From: Gammaproteobacteria bacterium
GTDB taxonomy: Bacteria; Pseudomonadota; Gammaproteobacteria; UBA9214
Assembly: GCA_003454335.1 (NCBI GenBank)
Contig: DMKK01000066.1
Location: 1 to 7,948 of the forward strand
Length of the DNA stretch: 7,948 nucleotides
Direction: 5' to 3'
Shown: positions 1 through 6,329 of the stretch, piece by piece
Layout of the letters: every line of letters starts with the position of its first letter
Position numbering within the stretch: the first letter of the stretch is position 1
Notes under the pieces: model-generated
The model's input: only the letters and a program-made list of their open reading frames with translations
What the model was told of the DNA's origin: nothing
The model's database searches: none
Made by a program: the position numbers and the translations under genes

Positions 1-1
1 C

Positions 2-595
2 GTGGTCAATGATGACCTGCACCTGGCAGCAGAGCTGGAAGACGGCAGTTGCGTGACCAGCCAGCAGCGGCTGACCGGCAAGGAAGTTGCGCCGTTGCAG
101 TCACCCGTCAACCGGCTGTTCCTCTCCAGCCATCCCGACAAGCCCAAACCCGCGAAGGCGGAAATACGCAAAAAGAACCGGCGACTGATCCAGCAGGCAG
201 AACTCATCTGTTACCCCCCCGGCAGTTTCTATTCAAGCCTGATCGCCAATCTGCTGCCGACTGGCGTCGGCTCAGCCATCGCCGGGACCAATTGTCCGAA
301 GGTCTACATCCCCAATCTCGGGCAGGACCCGGAACAAATCGGCATGACCCTGGACAGTTCCATGCTGACCCTGCTCGATTACCTGCGTGCCGATAACACG
401 GACAAGTGTCCCAACGGAAAGCTGCTGAATTTTGTGCTTATTGACAGCAAGCGGGGAAAATATCCGTCACCGGTATCTGCCCCGGTCATGAAGAAACTGG
501 GTATCCGAATTATCGATACCCGGCTGATCAGCAAACAAAGCGCACCTTATTATGATGCTGAACTGCTGGTTTCTGCCTTGCTGTCCCTGACATAG
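2..595 (+). CDS. CofD/YvcK-fold protein, GAK-system CofD-like (C-terminal part, start lies outside window)
   Basis: The reading frame is already open at the left edge and ends at TAG 593-595. The 197 visible residues are therefore a C-terminal piece, and the GTG at position 2 is not taken as the true start. Residues about 10-16 (AELEDGS) and 71-90 (YPPGSFYSSL followed by IANLLPTGVG) match the late core of the CofD/YvcK fold, where YvcK has an 'L-GPGSLYTS...NLL-PG' segment. The N-terminal GGTG-type nucleotide or substrate loop of the family would lie upstream and is not seen. The form of the PGSFYSSLIANLLP block recalls the CofD-related protein of the 'GAK' set, which clusters with an ATP-grasp enzyme and an HPr-kinase-like protein and has no settled function. 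That subfamily assignment is from memory. The other GAK genes would be expected upstream. CofD proper transfers phospholactate to F420 precursors, but nothing here supports that reaction. Confidence 0.72.
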   Translation: MVNDDLHLAAELEDGSCVTSQQRLTGKEVAPLQSPVNRLFLSSHPDKPKPAKAEIRKKNRRLIQQAELICYPPGSFYSSLIANLLPTGVGSAIAGTNCPKVYIPNLGQDPEQIGMTLDSSMLTLLDYLRADNTDKCPNGKLLNFVLIDSKRGKYPSPVSAPVMKKLGIRIIDTRLISKQSAPYYDAELLVSALLSLT

Positions 596-707
596 GACCC
601 GCAACTGCATAACGGTCAGCTTGCGAATCACATCCACATAATAAATTGTACTGGTCATGTAATTGTGATGTTTCTGTGATAGCTATATCCTGGATTCTGC
701 CCTGCTG

Positions 708-1646
708 GTGTTGCTGGTCGCCCTGGTTGCGGCACTCACAGGTGGTCTGGTGGTATTTGCCTTGCAGACCCGTCGTTTGCGTGCTCTTGGAAATGTCATG
801 CATCGCTATGCGGGAGAGGATGCAGATGGCCGCCTCGCCATCCGCTATCCGGGCAACACGCATGATGAAGTCGATGTCCTCGGGCAGCAGTTCAATGCCA
901 TGGCGGACAAGATCACCTCCCAGATCCGTGAACTCAAGCAGATGGACAATGTACGTCGTGAGATGGTCGCAAATATCTCGCATGATCTGCGCACGCCGTT
1001 GACAACCATGCGCGGCTATCTCGAAACATTACAGCTCAAACATGCGGAACTATCCGTAGAGGAACAGCAGCAATACCTGCAAACCGCACTCAGTCACAGT
1101 CAATGGCTGGGCCGGATGGTGGAGGAATTATTTGAGCTGACCCGGCTGGACTCATGCGAGTCAGTGGTCTTTTCCGAGCCCTTCTCCATGTGTGAACTGG
1201 TGCAGGACGTAACCCAGAAATTCCAGCTGCGTGCCCGGGAAAAGTCGATAAATCTTGGCGCCAGCCTGAATCCGGATGCGCCGCTGGTATACGGTGATAT
1301 CGCCATGATGCAGCGGGTGCTGGAAAATCTGCTGGAGAACGGGCTGCGGCATACGCCGGCAGGCGGCAGCATCAGTATCGGTGTAGAAGAGGATTCAGGA
1401 AATATTGTTGTGCAGGTGAAGGATACCGGCTGTGGCATTCCTGCTGAAGATGTGCCGCGAATCTTCGAACGATTTTATCAGCAGGACAAGCATCGTTCCG
1501 GCAGCAACAGTGCCGGACTGGGACTGGCCATTGTTAAACGCATTCTCGAACTGCATGGCAGTGTCATCAATGTCAGCAGTGAACTCGAAAGAGGGACCAC
1601 ATTTTCCTTCCGTATTCCGGCAACACCCGTTGTTATAAATTCGTGA
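708..1646 (+). CDS. Sensor histidine kinase (HAMP-HisKA-HATPase_c) lacking its N-terminal sensor region; possible 5'-truncated remnant
   Basis: All cytoplasmic kinase motifs are present. Numbered from GTG 708: one membrane segment (about 1-18), HAMP (about 19-72, with DEVDVLGQQFNAMADKI), H-box ISHDLRTPL with phosphoacceptor His92, N-box ENLLENGLRH (206-215), G1 DTGCGIP (239-245), F-box RIFERFY (251-257) and G2 SAGLGLAIVK (268-277). A normal member of this class also has a first transmembrane helix and a periplasmic sensor, and is roughly 150 residues longer. Here the frame is closed upstream by TGA at 666-668 and further stops at 660-662, 642-644 and 639-641. Only about 110 bases separate it from the CofD-like gene. 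Codons between the stop and 708 read as continuation of the membrane helix (SYILDSALL). No Shine-Dalgarno sequence precedes GTG 708 or any nearby alternative start. No response regulator is adjacent. It is either a constitutive or orphan kinase or a decaying gene; the undamaged catalytic core argues that the damage is recent. Confidence 0.8.
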   Translation: MLLVALVAALTGGLVVFALQTRRLRALGNVMHRYAGEDADGRLAIRYPGNTHDEVDVLGQQFNAMADKITSQIRELKQMDNVRREMVANISHDLRTPLTTMRGYLETLQLKHAELSVEEQQQYLQTALSHSQWLGRMVEELFELTRLDSCESVVFSEPFSMCELVQDVTQKFQLRAREKSINLGASLNPDAPLVYGDIAMMQRVLENLLENGLRHTPAGGSISIGVEEDSGNIVVQVKDTGCGIPAEDVPRIFERFYQQDKHRSGSNSAGLGLAIVKRILELHGSVINVSSELERGTTFSFRIPATPVVINS

Positions 1647-1719
1647 TATTTGCGGGATAACCGTGTGACAGGGTGTCGTGATAATGAACTCCCGTTAACA
1701 AAGAATGGAGAGTTCTACT

Positions 1720-2073
1720 ATGAAAACATTGAAAACACTCGGTACTGCCTGTCTGATAAGTGCGGCCCTGGTTGCAACGACAACCGCCTATGCAGAACGT
1801 GAAAAAGGGCGCGGCCACAGCGGCGCTCCGGTCGTATATGTCACTTCCCAGGGCCTGTACTACGACTCGATTGTCGTGGTCGATTCGCTACCAATGAAAG
1901 GCAACTTCCAACAACTGATACCGGGCATGAACGGACTGTCGACAGAATTCGGGCCGGGTGAGGTCGGCCATTTAGGTGGCCGCTGGTGGATTGACGATGG
2001 CGACGGTGAGATGAACGAAGGTGACAAGTTCTTCCTGTGCCCGCTACTTGGACCGGGGCGTGAAAACCCGTAA
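1720..2073 (+). CDS. Small secreted protein of unknown function (117 aa)
   Basis: The ATG at 1720 is chosen because GGAG at 1707-1710 sits 9 bases upstream and because it begins a clear signal peptide: KTLK, a hydrophobic run, and an AYA cleavage site after about residue 25. An upstream ATG at 1705 in the same frame overlaps that ribosome-binding site and is less likely. The mature protein is about 90 residues. It starts with a charged, glycine-rich stretch (EREKGRGHSG), then a beta-prone segment (VVYVTSQGLYYDSIVVVD), GGRWWIDDGDGE, and ends FLCPLLGPGRENP. The acidic DDGDGEMNEGD stretch (about residues 89-99) could coordinate a cation, but this is not a canonical EF-hand. I do not recognise a named family. 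It is probably periplasmic or secreted, and is a single-gene unit: it has its own ribosome-binding site and is closed by the terminator just downstream. No convincing promoter was found in the 73 bases after the kinase gene. Confidence 0.8.
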   Translation: MKTLKTLGTACLISAALVATTTAYAEREKGRGHSGAPVVYVTSQGLYYDSIVVVDSLPMKGNFQQLIPGMNGLSTEFGPGEVGHLGGRWWIDDGDGEMNEGDKFFLCPLLGPGRENP

Positions 2074-2091
2074 TAGCTGACTTCCGGTCAA

Positions 2092-2138
2092 GGACGGTGA
2101 CAATCGGGACAAATCCTTATTTGTCACCGTCCCTTTTT
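2092..2138 (+). terminator. Rho-independent terminator after the small secreted gene
   Basis: A perfect 12-bp stem, GGACGGTGACAA (2092-2103) with TTGTCACCGTCC (2121-2132), encloses a 17-base loop and is followed by CTTTTT (2133-2138). It begins 18 bases after the TAA of the secreted-protein gene. The T-run lies only on the plus-strand side, so it ends rightward transcription and shields the leftward-transcribed CNNM gene from read-through. Confidence 0.92.
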
Positions 2139-2250
2139 CCGCCATGAATCACCGGCTACGTTTCCTGTACCAGGCAAATAATCAGTAGCGGAAAGCCGGA
2201 ATCCAGTTCAAAAGATTCAGCCGGTTACCGGATCCCGGCCTTCCCCGGGG

Positions 2251-3504
2251 TCAGGTTTCCTCACTGGCCGACTCACCGGCAGGGTGGCGTATATTGACCT
2301 GGTCGATACTGCGGTCCGAGGCTTTGACAATCCTGACCTCAAGGTTGTTGATGGTGAATATTTCACCCTCACGGGGGATATATTCCGTATAGCTCAGGAT
2401 CCACAAACTTACCGTATCAGTTGGTTTTCCAGGCAGTTCCATATCGAAGAACGCCTCCACCACGCGCAGCTCGGTGGAACCCTCCGCAACAATCTCATTC
2501 CCTGAAATACTGTCGATTTCAAGGGGCTCGACATCACTCTCATCATAGATCTCGCCGACCAGTTCCTCGAGGAGATCTTCCAGTGTGACGATCCCCCTTA
2601 CATCGCCATATTCATCCACAACAATCGAGAAAACCCGGTTACTCCGTCTGATCGTGGCAAACAGGTCATCGATGACCTGGTACTGCGACACAAACAGCGG
2701 CTCGTGGGCAATATTGCCCAGCCGTTCTTGCAGCTGCCCGTTAGCAGAAGCCCTGAGCAGATCCCGCAGATACAGTACCTTGATAAGGTTATCATTTTGC
2801 CCTGTAAACAGGGGAATCCGTGAATAGCGCTCCTGCAAGACAATCGGGATGGCTTCGGTAACCGTAAGCGACTCGCGCAGGGAGAATATCTTCCCCTTGG
2901 GCGTCATGACATCCCGGACCTTCAGATCATTAAAGGCAAATACCCGTTCGATAATTTTTCTTTCATTGTGCTCGATGGCACCTTCCTCGACACCGTATCC
3001 CAGCATCCCGATCAATTCCGACTCGGTAATCGTTGGATCACCCTTGCCCCCTGTCAGACGATAAACCCAGGCGGCGAATTTGGCGAAGAACCAGACCAGG
3101 GGATAGATCAGGCGCATGAACAGCAGCAAGGGATAAGCGACGAACAGTGAAATGCGCTCTGCATAACGCGTCGCCAGACTCTTGGGGGTAATTTCGCCAA
3201 ACACCAGAATAAACAGGGTCAGCACACCAACGGCAATACCCGGTCCGGCACTGCCAAATTCCCGGGTCGCCATCACCGTTGCCAATGCCGAAGCACCGAT
3301 ATTGACAAGGTTGTTGCCAATCAGGATGGTCGTCAGCATCCGTGAAGGATCTTCCTTAAGCTGATACAGCGCCCCTGCCCCGGACCTGCCTTCCTGGACA
3401 AGGGCCTCTACCCTCGCCATGGATAATGCGATCAAGGCCGTCTCCGAGCCGGAAAACATTCCGGAGAGAACCAGCAACACCAGCAAGGTAACAATCTCCA
3501 TCAT
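2251..3504 (-). CDS. CNNM/CorC-HlyC family membrane protein with CBS pair
   Basis: This is a complete three-part protein of 417 residues from ATG 3504. A CNNM (DUF21) membrane domain spans about 1-150, with FSGSETALIALS near the N-terminus, ILIGNNLVNIG at 60-70 and the hallmark FGEITPKSLA at 102-111. A CBS pair spans about 195-320 (RDVMTP in the first repeat; VDEYGDVRGIVTLEDLLEELVG in the second). A CorC/HlyC C-terminal domain spans about 325-405. Relatives act in Mg2+ or Co2+ export and homeostasis in the inner membrane, with nucleotide sensing by the CBS pair. The exact ion cannot be read from sequence. GTG 3558 would add 18 polar residues. I prefer ATG 3504 because homologues start close to the first helix and GGAA lies 7 bases upstream of it. 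The gene is transcribed away from the CHAD gene. No terminator is evident downstream on its strand before the convergent terminator region. Confidence 0.93.
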   Translation of the reverse strand: MMEIVTLLVLLVLSGMFSGSETALIALSMARVEALVQEGRSGAGALYQLKEDPSRMLTTILIGNNLVNIGASALATVMATREFGSAGPGIAVGVLTLFILVFGEITPKSLATRYAERISLFVAYPLLLFMRLIYPLVWFFAKFAAWVYRLTGGKGDPTITESELIGMLGYGVEEGAIEHNERKIIERVFAFNDLKVRDVMTPKGKIFSLRESLTVTEAIPIVLQERYSRIPLFTGQNDNLIKVLYLRDLLRASANGQLQERLGNIAHEPLFVSQYQVIDDLFATIRRSNRVFSIVVDEYGDVRGIVTLEDLLEELVGEIYDESDVEPLEIDSISGNEIVAEGSTELRVVEAFFDMELPGKPTDTVSLWILSYTEYIPREGEIFTINNLEVRIVKASDRSIDQVNIRHPAGESASEET

Positions 3505-3714
3505 GGTTTCATTCCAGCGTTCGTCCAGATCTGCCAAAACATCCGTTTGACCGGCCACCCGGAATTATCCAGGGCAACACCTTCCACACCCTGACTGATA
3601 TTGATGGTTTGGTGCCGGTTGCACCTGTTTGCGGTCTTTAGCATTGCATGACTGGCAGCTTTAGTGAGAAAATGCACTATACAACAAACACAGTTTCAGG
3701 ATCATCGGACCGTT

Positions 3715-3743
3715 TTGTCAACTTCGTGATCTGTCTGAATATT
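3715..3743 (+). promoter_or_regulatory. Candidate sigma70 promoter for the CHAD-ParA operon
   Basis: TTGTCA (3715-3720, 5 of 6 to TTGACA), a 17-base spacer, then AATATT (3738-3743, 4 of 6 to TATAAT). Transcription would start near 3750, leaving a leader of only about a dozen bases before ATG 3763. That fits the weak ribosome-binding site there, where only GGA at about 3750-3752 is available. This is a match by eye in a roughly 200-base divergent intergenic region. Confidence 0.35.
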
Positions 3744-3762
3744 TGGTCTGGACAACAAACAA

Positions 3763-5340
3763 ATGCGTAGCGAATTCTTTATTCCCGAAAATCTGGACCT
3801 CGAAGACCTGCAGTCCGCTCTTCAGAAAAACACCCGGACACTCGCAGAACCGTCACGGACAGTCTACCGGACGTACTTCGACAGTTTTGACTGGCGTCTG
3901 TATCTGGATAATTCCCTGCTTGAAGATACCCGTGACGGCAACGACCACACGCTGGTATGGCGAACCCTGAAAGGCGAAAACCGCTGTCCGCGATTAAAGC
4001 TGAGTGCAGCACCCCGCTTTGCCAGTGACCTGCCGCAGGGCCCTTTCCGCCAGCGCCTGGAACCGGTACTGGAAATGCGCGAACTCATCCAGAAATTCAG
4101 AATCCGCTCCAGCATCGACACCCTGCGCATTCTGAACAAGGACGAAAAAACGGTGGCCTACCTGGTGACCGAGAAAAACACCCTGCAACGGCAGCAAGGG
4201 GTTCGGTCCGGAAAACTTGCGGACCGTGCCATCATCATCCCGGTAAGAGGCTTCCCGAAACCCTGTAAGGAACTCGCAAAATTCCTGCAGCAGCAGGGTC
4301 TGACCCCCGCACAGGATGACCTCATGCTGGCAACCCTGGCCACGATTGGAGAAATACCGGGCAGCTACTCATCAAAACTGAACCTGAAGCTGGATCCCGC
4401 CATGCGTGCAGACCTGGCAACCAAAGGCATCCTGCACCGGCTTCTCGACATCATGGAACAAAATGAGGACGGCACGCGTACTGGTACAGACACCGAATTC
4501 CTGCATGATTACCGGGTCGCCATCCGGCGGACCCGTTCAGCCCTTAGCCAGATCAAGGCGGTATTCCCGAAACAGATCGTTGACCGTTACAAAACCGAAT
4601 TTGCCTGGCTGGGACAAATAACCAGTCCCAGCCGTGACCTGGATGTCTATTTACTGGGCTTTGACAAGTACCGCGACAGCCTGCCTGCTGACATGCAGGC
4701 CGATATCGAGCCACTGCGTGACTTCCTCATCAGACACCAGAAACTTGAAAACAAGGCCCTGGTCAAGGCCCTGGGTTCGGCTCGTTACCGCCGGCTGATC
4801 AAGAACTGGCACACTTTTCTGGAGCAGCCGGTCAACGAACGTTCGACCTTGAAAAATGCCGGCCGCCCCATCCTGGAGGTTGCCTGCAAGCGGATCTGGC
4901 GGATCTACCGACTCACCATCCAGGAAGGTACGGCAATTAATGCGGAGTCACCTGCGGATGACCTGCATGAACTGCGCAAGACCTGCAAGAAGCTGCGTTA
5001 TCTGATGGAATTCTTCCAGAGCCTGTTCCCGGCTGAAAAAATCAAGGCACTTATCCGGACACTGAAGACGCTGCAGGACAACCTGGGGGATTTTCAGGAT
5101 TACGAGGTACAGGTAACAACCCTGAAAAAATTCAGTCACCAGATGGTCGCGGAAGGCAAGGTTTCACCGGATACGTTACTGGCCATGGGCATGCTGATTG
5201 ATGGCCTGGAACGGCGCCAGCATCAGGCCCGGCACGAGTTTGCCGCCCGCTTCAACAATTTCGCCATGAAGGAAAACCGCAGCCACTTCCGAAAACTGTT
5301 CACCGGCTGCGCAGACGACACACAGGAAGTCTCACCGTGA
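3763..5340 (+). CDS. CHAD-domain protein with degenerate CYTH-like N-terminus (525 aa)
   Basis: The C-terminal half is a clear CHAD domain (about residues 212-500). It has two helical-repeat signatures: FLHDYRVAIRRTRSAL (246-261) and LHELRKTCKKLRYLMEFF (401-418), each with a conserved His (248, 402) and a basic face. RDLDVYL (291-297) and LQDNLGDFQDYEV (437-449) are also present. CHAD domains are basic helical bundles that bind polyphosphate and have been localised to polyphosphate granules in other proteobacteria. The first 200 residues occupy the place of a CYTH (triphosphate tunnel) domain, with pieces such as TYFDSFDWRLYLDN, TLVWRTLKG and LRILNKDEKTVAYLVTE. The usual N-terminal ExExK motif is absent (the protein starts MRSEFFIPEN), so triphosphatase activity is doubtful. 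ATG 3763 is the first start, with only a weak GGA upstream. The stop overlaps the GTG start of the ParA-like gene by 4 bases (GTGA at 5337-5340), indicating translational coupling. The protein lacks a signal peptide and is cytoplasmic. Confidence 0.92.
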   Translation: MRSEFFIPENLDLEDLQSALQKNTRTLAEPSRTVYRTYFDSFDWRLYLDNSLLEDTRDGNDHTLVWRTLKGENRCPRLKLSAAPRFASDLPQGPFRQRLEPVLEMRELIQKFRIRSSIDTLRILNKDEKTVAYLVTEKNTLQRQQGVRSGKLADRAIIIPVRGFPKPCKELAKFLQQQGLTPAQDDLMLATLATIGEIPGSYSSKLNLKLDPAMRADLATKGILHRLLDIMEQNEDGTRTGTDTEFLHDYRVAIRRTRSALSQIKAVFPKQIVDRYKTEFAWLGQITSPSRDLDVYLLGFDKYRDSLPADMQADIEPLRDFLIRHQKLENKALVKALGSARYRRLIKNWHTFLEQPVNERSTLKNAGRPILEVACKRIWRIYRLTIQEGTAINAESPADDLHELRKTCKKLRYLMEFFQSLFPAEKIKALIRTLKTLQDNLGDFQDYEVQVTTLKKFSHQMVAEGKVSPDTLLAMGMLIDGLERRQHQARHEFAARFNNFAMKENRSHFRKLFTGCADDTQEVSP

Positions 5341-6089
5341 AAGTGATCGCGACATATAACATCAAGGGCGGTGTCGGCAAGACGGCTACCGCGGTCAACC
5401 TTGCCTGGCTGGCGGCCCGCGAAGGCGCGCCAACACTGGTCTGGGACCTCGATCCTCAGGGAGCCGCCAGCTACTACTTCCGCATAAGGCCCAGGATCAA
5501 GGGAGGAGGCAAGCGACTGGTACAGGGCAAACGGGATCTGGATGATTTTATCCGCGGGACCGATTATGAACTGCTAGATCTCCTGCCGGCGGATTTTTCC
5601 TATCGGAATATGGACATATTTCTGGAGCAGGCCAAGAACCCGGTACACCAGTTGCATAAGCTGCTCAAACCCTTCAAGAAAGAATATTATTATGTCTTTC
5701 TGGACTGTCCGCCGAGCATCTCCCTGGTGTCGGAAAATATCTTTGATGCAGCCGGCGCGGTGCTGGTCCCGACCATACCGACCACCCTGTCACTGCGCAC
5801 CTATAAACAGATCAGGAAATTCTTCCGGCAGGAGACACTGGACACGGCCAAGGTCATGCCCTTTTTCTCCATGGTCGACCGCCGCAAGCAGATGCACCGC
5901 TCAATCGTGGACACCCCGCCGGACTATATGGAAAACCTCCTGGAGACCGGTATTCCCTACGACAGTAATATAGAGAAAATGGGCAGCCATCGTGCCCCGC
6001 TGGGTGAATATGCCCCCAACAGCCGCTCTGCCCGTTGCTATGAGGCCCTGTGGGAGAATGTTAAAGATCAATTATCCCACTGGGAATAA
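5337..6089 (+). CDS. ParA/MinD-type P-loop ATPase, partner of the CHAD protein
   Basis: A 250-residue single-domain ParA-family ATPase. The deviant Walker A, KGGVGKT (10-16), contains both the signature Lys10 and the P-loop Lys15. The A' region is WDLDPQG (36-42), and Walker B is YVFLDCPPS (119-127) with Asp123. It lacks the N-terminal helix-turn-helix of plasmid type Ia ParA and so resembles the compact type that positions cargo on the nucleoid (Soj, McdA, MipZ group). No ParB or parS-like gene lies beside it, so ordinary chromosome or plasmid partition is unlikely. The GTG start at 5337 is set by the Walker A position, close to the N-terminus as usual, and by the 4-base overlap with the CHAD stop. 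Basic patches (RIRPRIKGGGKR at 49-60; KKEYYY) might contact DNA or a polyanion. By inference, the tight coupling makes the CHAD protein, or its cargo, the likely client. A 240-base gap follows before the next gene. Confidence 0.93.
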   Translation: MKVIATYNIKGGVGKTATAVNLAWLAAREGAPTLVWDLDPQGAASYYFRIRPRIKGGGKRLVQGKRDLDDFIRGTDYELLDLLPADFSYRNMDIFLEQAKNPVHQLHKLLKPFKKEYYYVFLDCPPSISLVSENIFDAAGAVLVPTIPTTLSLRTYKQIRKFFRQETLDTAKVMPFFSMVDRRKQMHRSIVDTPPDYMENLLETGIPYDSNIEKMGSHRAPLGEYAPNSRSARCYEALWENVKDQLSHWE

Positions 6090-6192
6090 GGACTCCTTCC
6101 CGGATCGATATTCACTCCCCGACTGGCAGTAAGTCAGGGCTAGCCGGCACTCCCCATGTTCACACACGTCGCGGCATCAACACTCGTAATAA

Positions 6193-6206
6193 TTGATCCA
6201 GATCAA
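6193..6206 (+). promoter_or_regulatory. FNR/Anr-type binding site
   Basis: TTGATCCAGATCAA matches the FNR/Anr consensus TTGAT-N4-ATCAA at all ten specified bases. It lies 104 bases after the ParA stop and 123 bases before the ATG at 6330, so it most likely controls the lysine-rich HhH gene, which is on the same strand. Possible -10 elements are TCTATT (6231-6236), which would put the site near -43, or TATTAT (6269-6274), which would put it near -81. Both are geometries compatible with activation. A Dnr/Crp-family paralogue with the same recognition sequence is an alternative. Confidence 0.72.
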
Positions 6207-6219
6207 ACAAACTCCATAA

Positions 6220-6255
6220 ATCAGGCAACATCTATTGCCCTTGATTCAGCCTGAT
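6220..6255 (+). other. Overlapping inverted repeats in the leader or promoter of the HhH gene
   Basis: ATCAGGC (6220-6226) is the exact reverse complement of GCCTGAT (6249-6255). Within this span GGCAA (6224-6228) is the exact reverse complement of TTGCC (6235-6239). The two stems share bases 6224-6226, so they cannot form together. If transcribed they could be alternative RNA hairpins; if upstream of the start site they may be a regulator's operator. No T-run follows, so this is not an intrinsic terminator. Confidence 0.35.
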
Positions 6256-6329
6256 GCCAGTATCCATTTATTATTATAGGCGCCAATATAGGCGTGGTCG
6301 TCATATAAAAACATAGAGGGACAAGCAAC

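Noticed and set aside
528..983. Minus-strand frame of 151 codons across the CofD-like/kinase junction
   Set aside because: It spans two sense genes and the gap between them, has no family signature, and starts inside the kinase HAMP region.
646..1002. Plus-strand frame beginning MYWSCNCDVSV as a possible frameshifted kinase N-terminus
   Set aside because: Its translation is rich in Trp, Cys and Met and low-complexity, with no membrane-sensor character. It continues far into the kinase in the wrong frame, so it is not a missing N-terminal part.
1665..1685. GTGACA and GATAAT as a promoter for the small secreted gene
   Set aside because: The spacer is only 9 bases, too short for a sigma70 promoter.
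3611..3625. GGTGC-CGGTT-GCACC inverted repeat between the CNNM and CHAD genes
   Set aside because: The 5-bp stem is short, has no T-run and matches no known operator. This length is common by chance.
5337..6089. ParA as part of a plasmid or chromosome partition locus or replication origin
   Set aside because: There is no ParB gene, no parS-like repeats, no iterons and no replication gene nearby. The coupling is to a CHAD gene instead.
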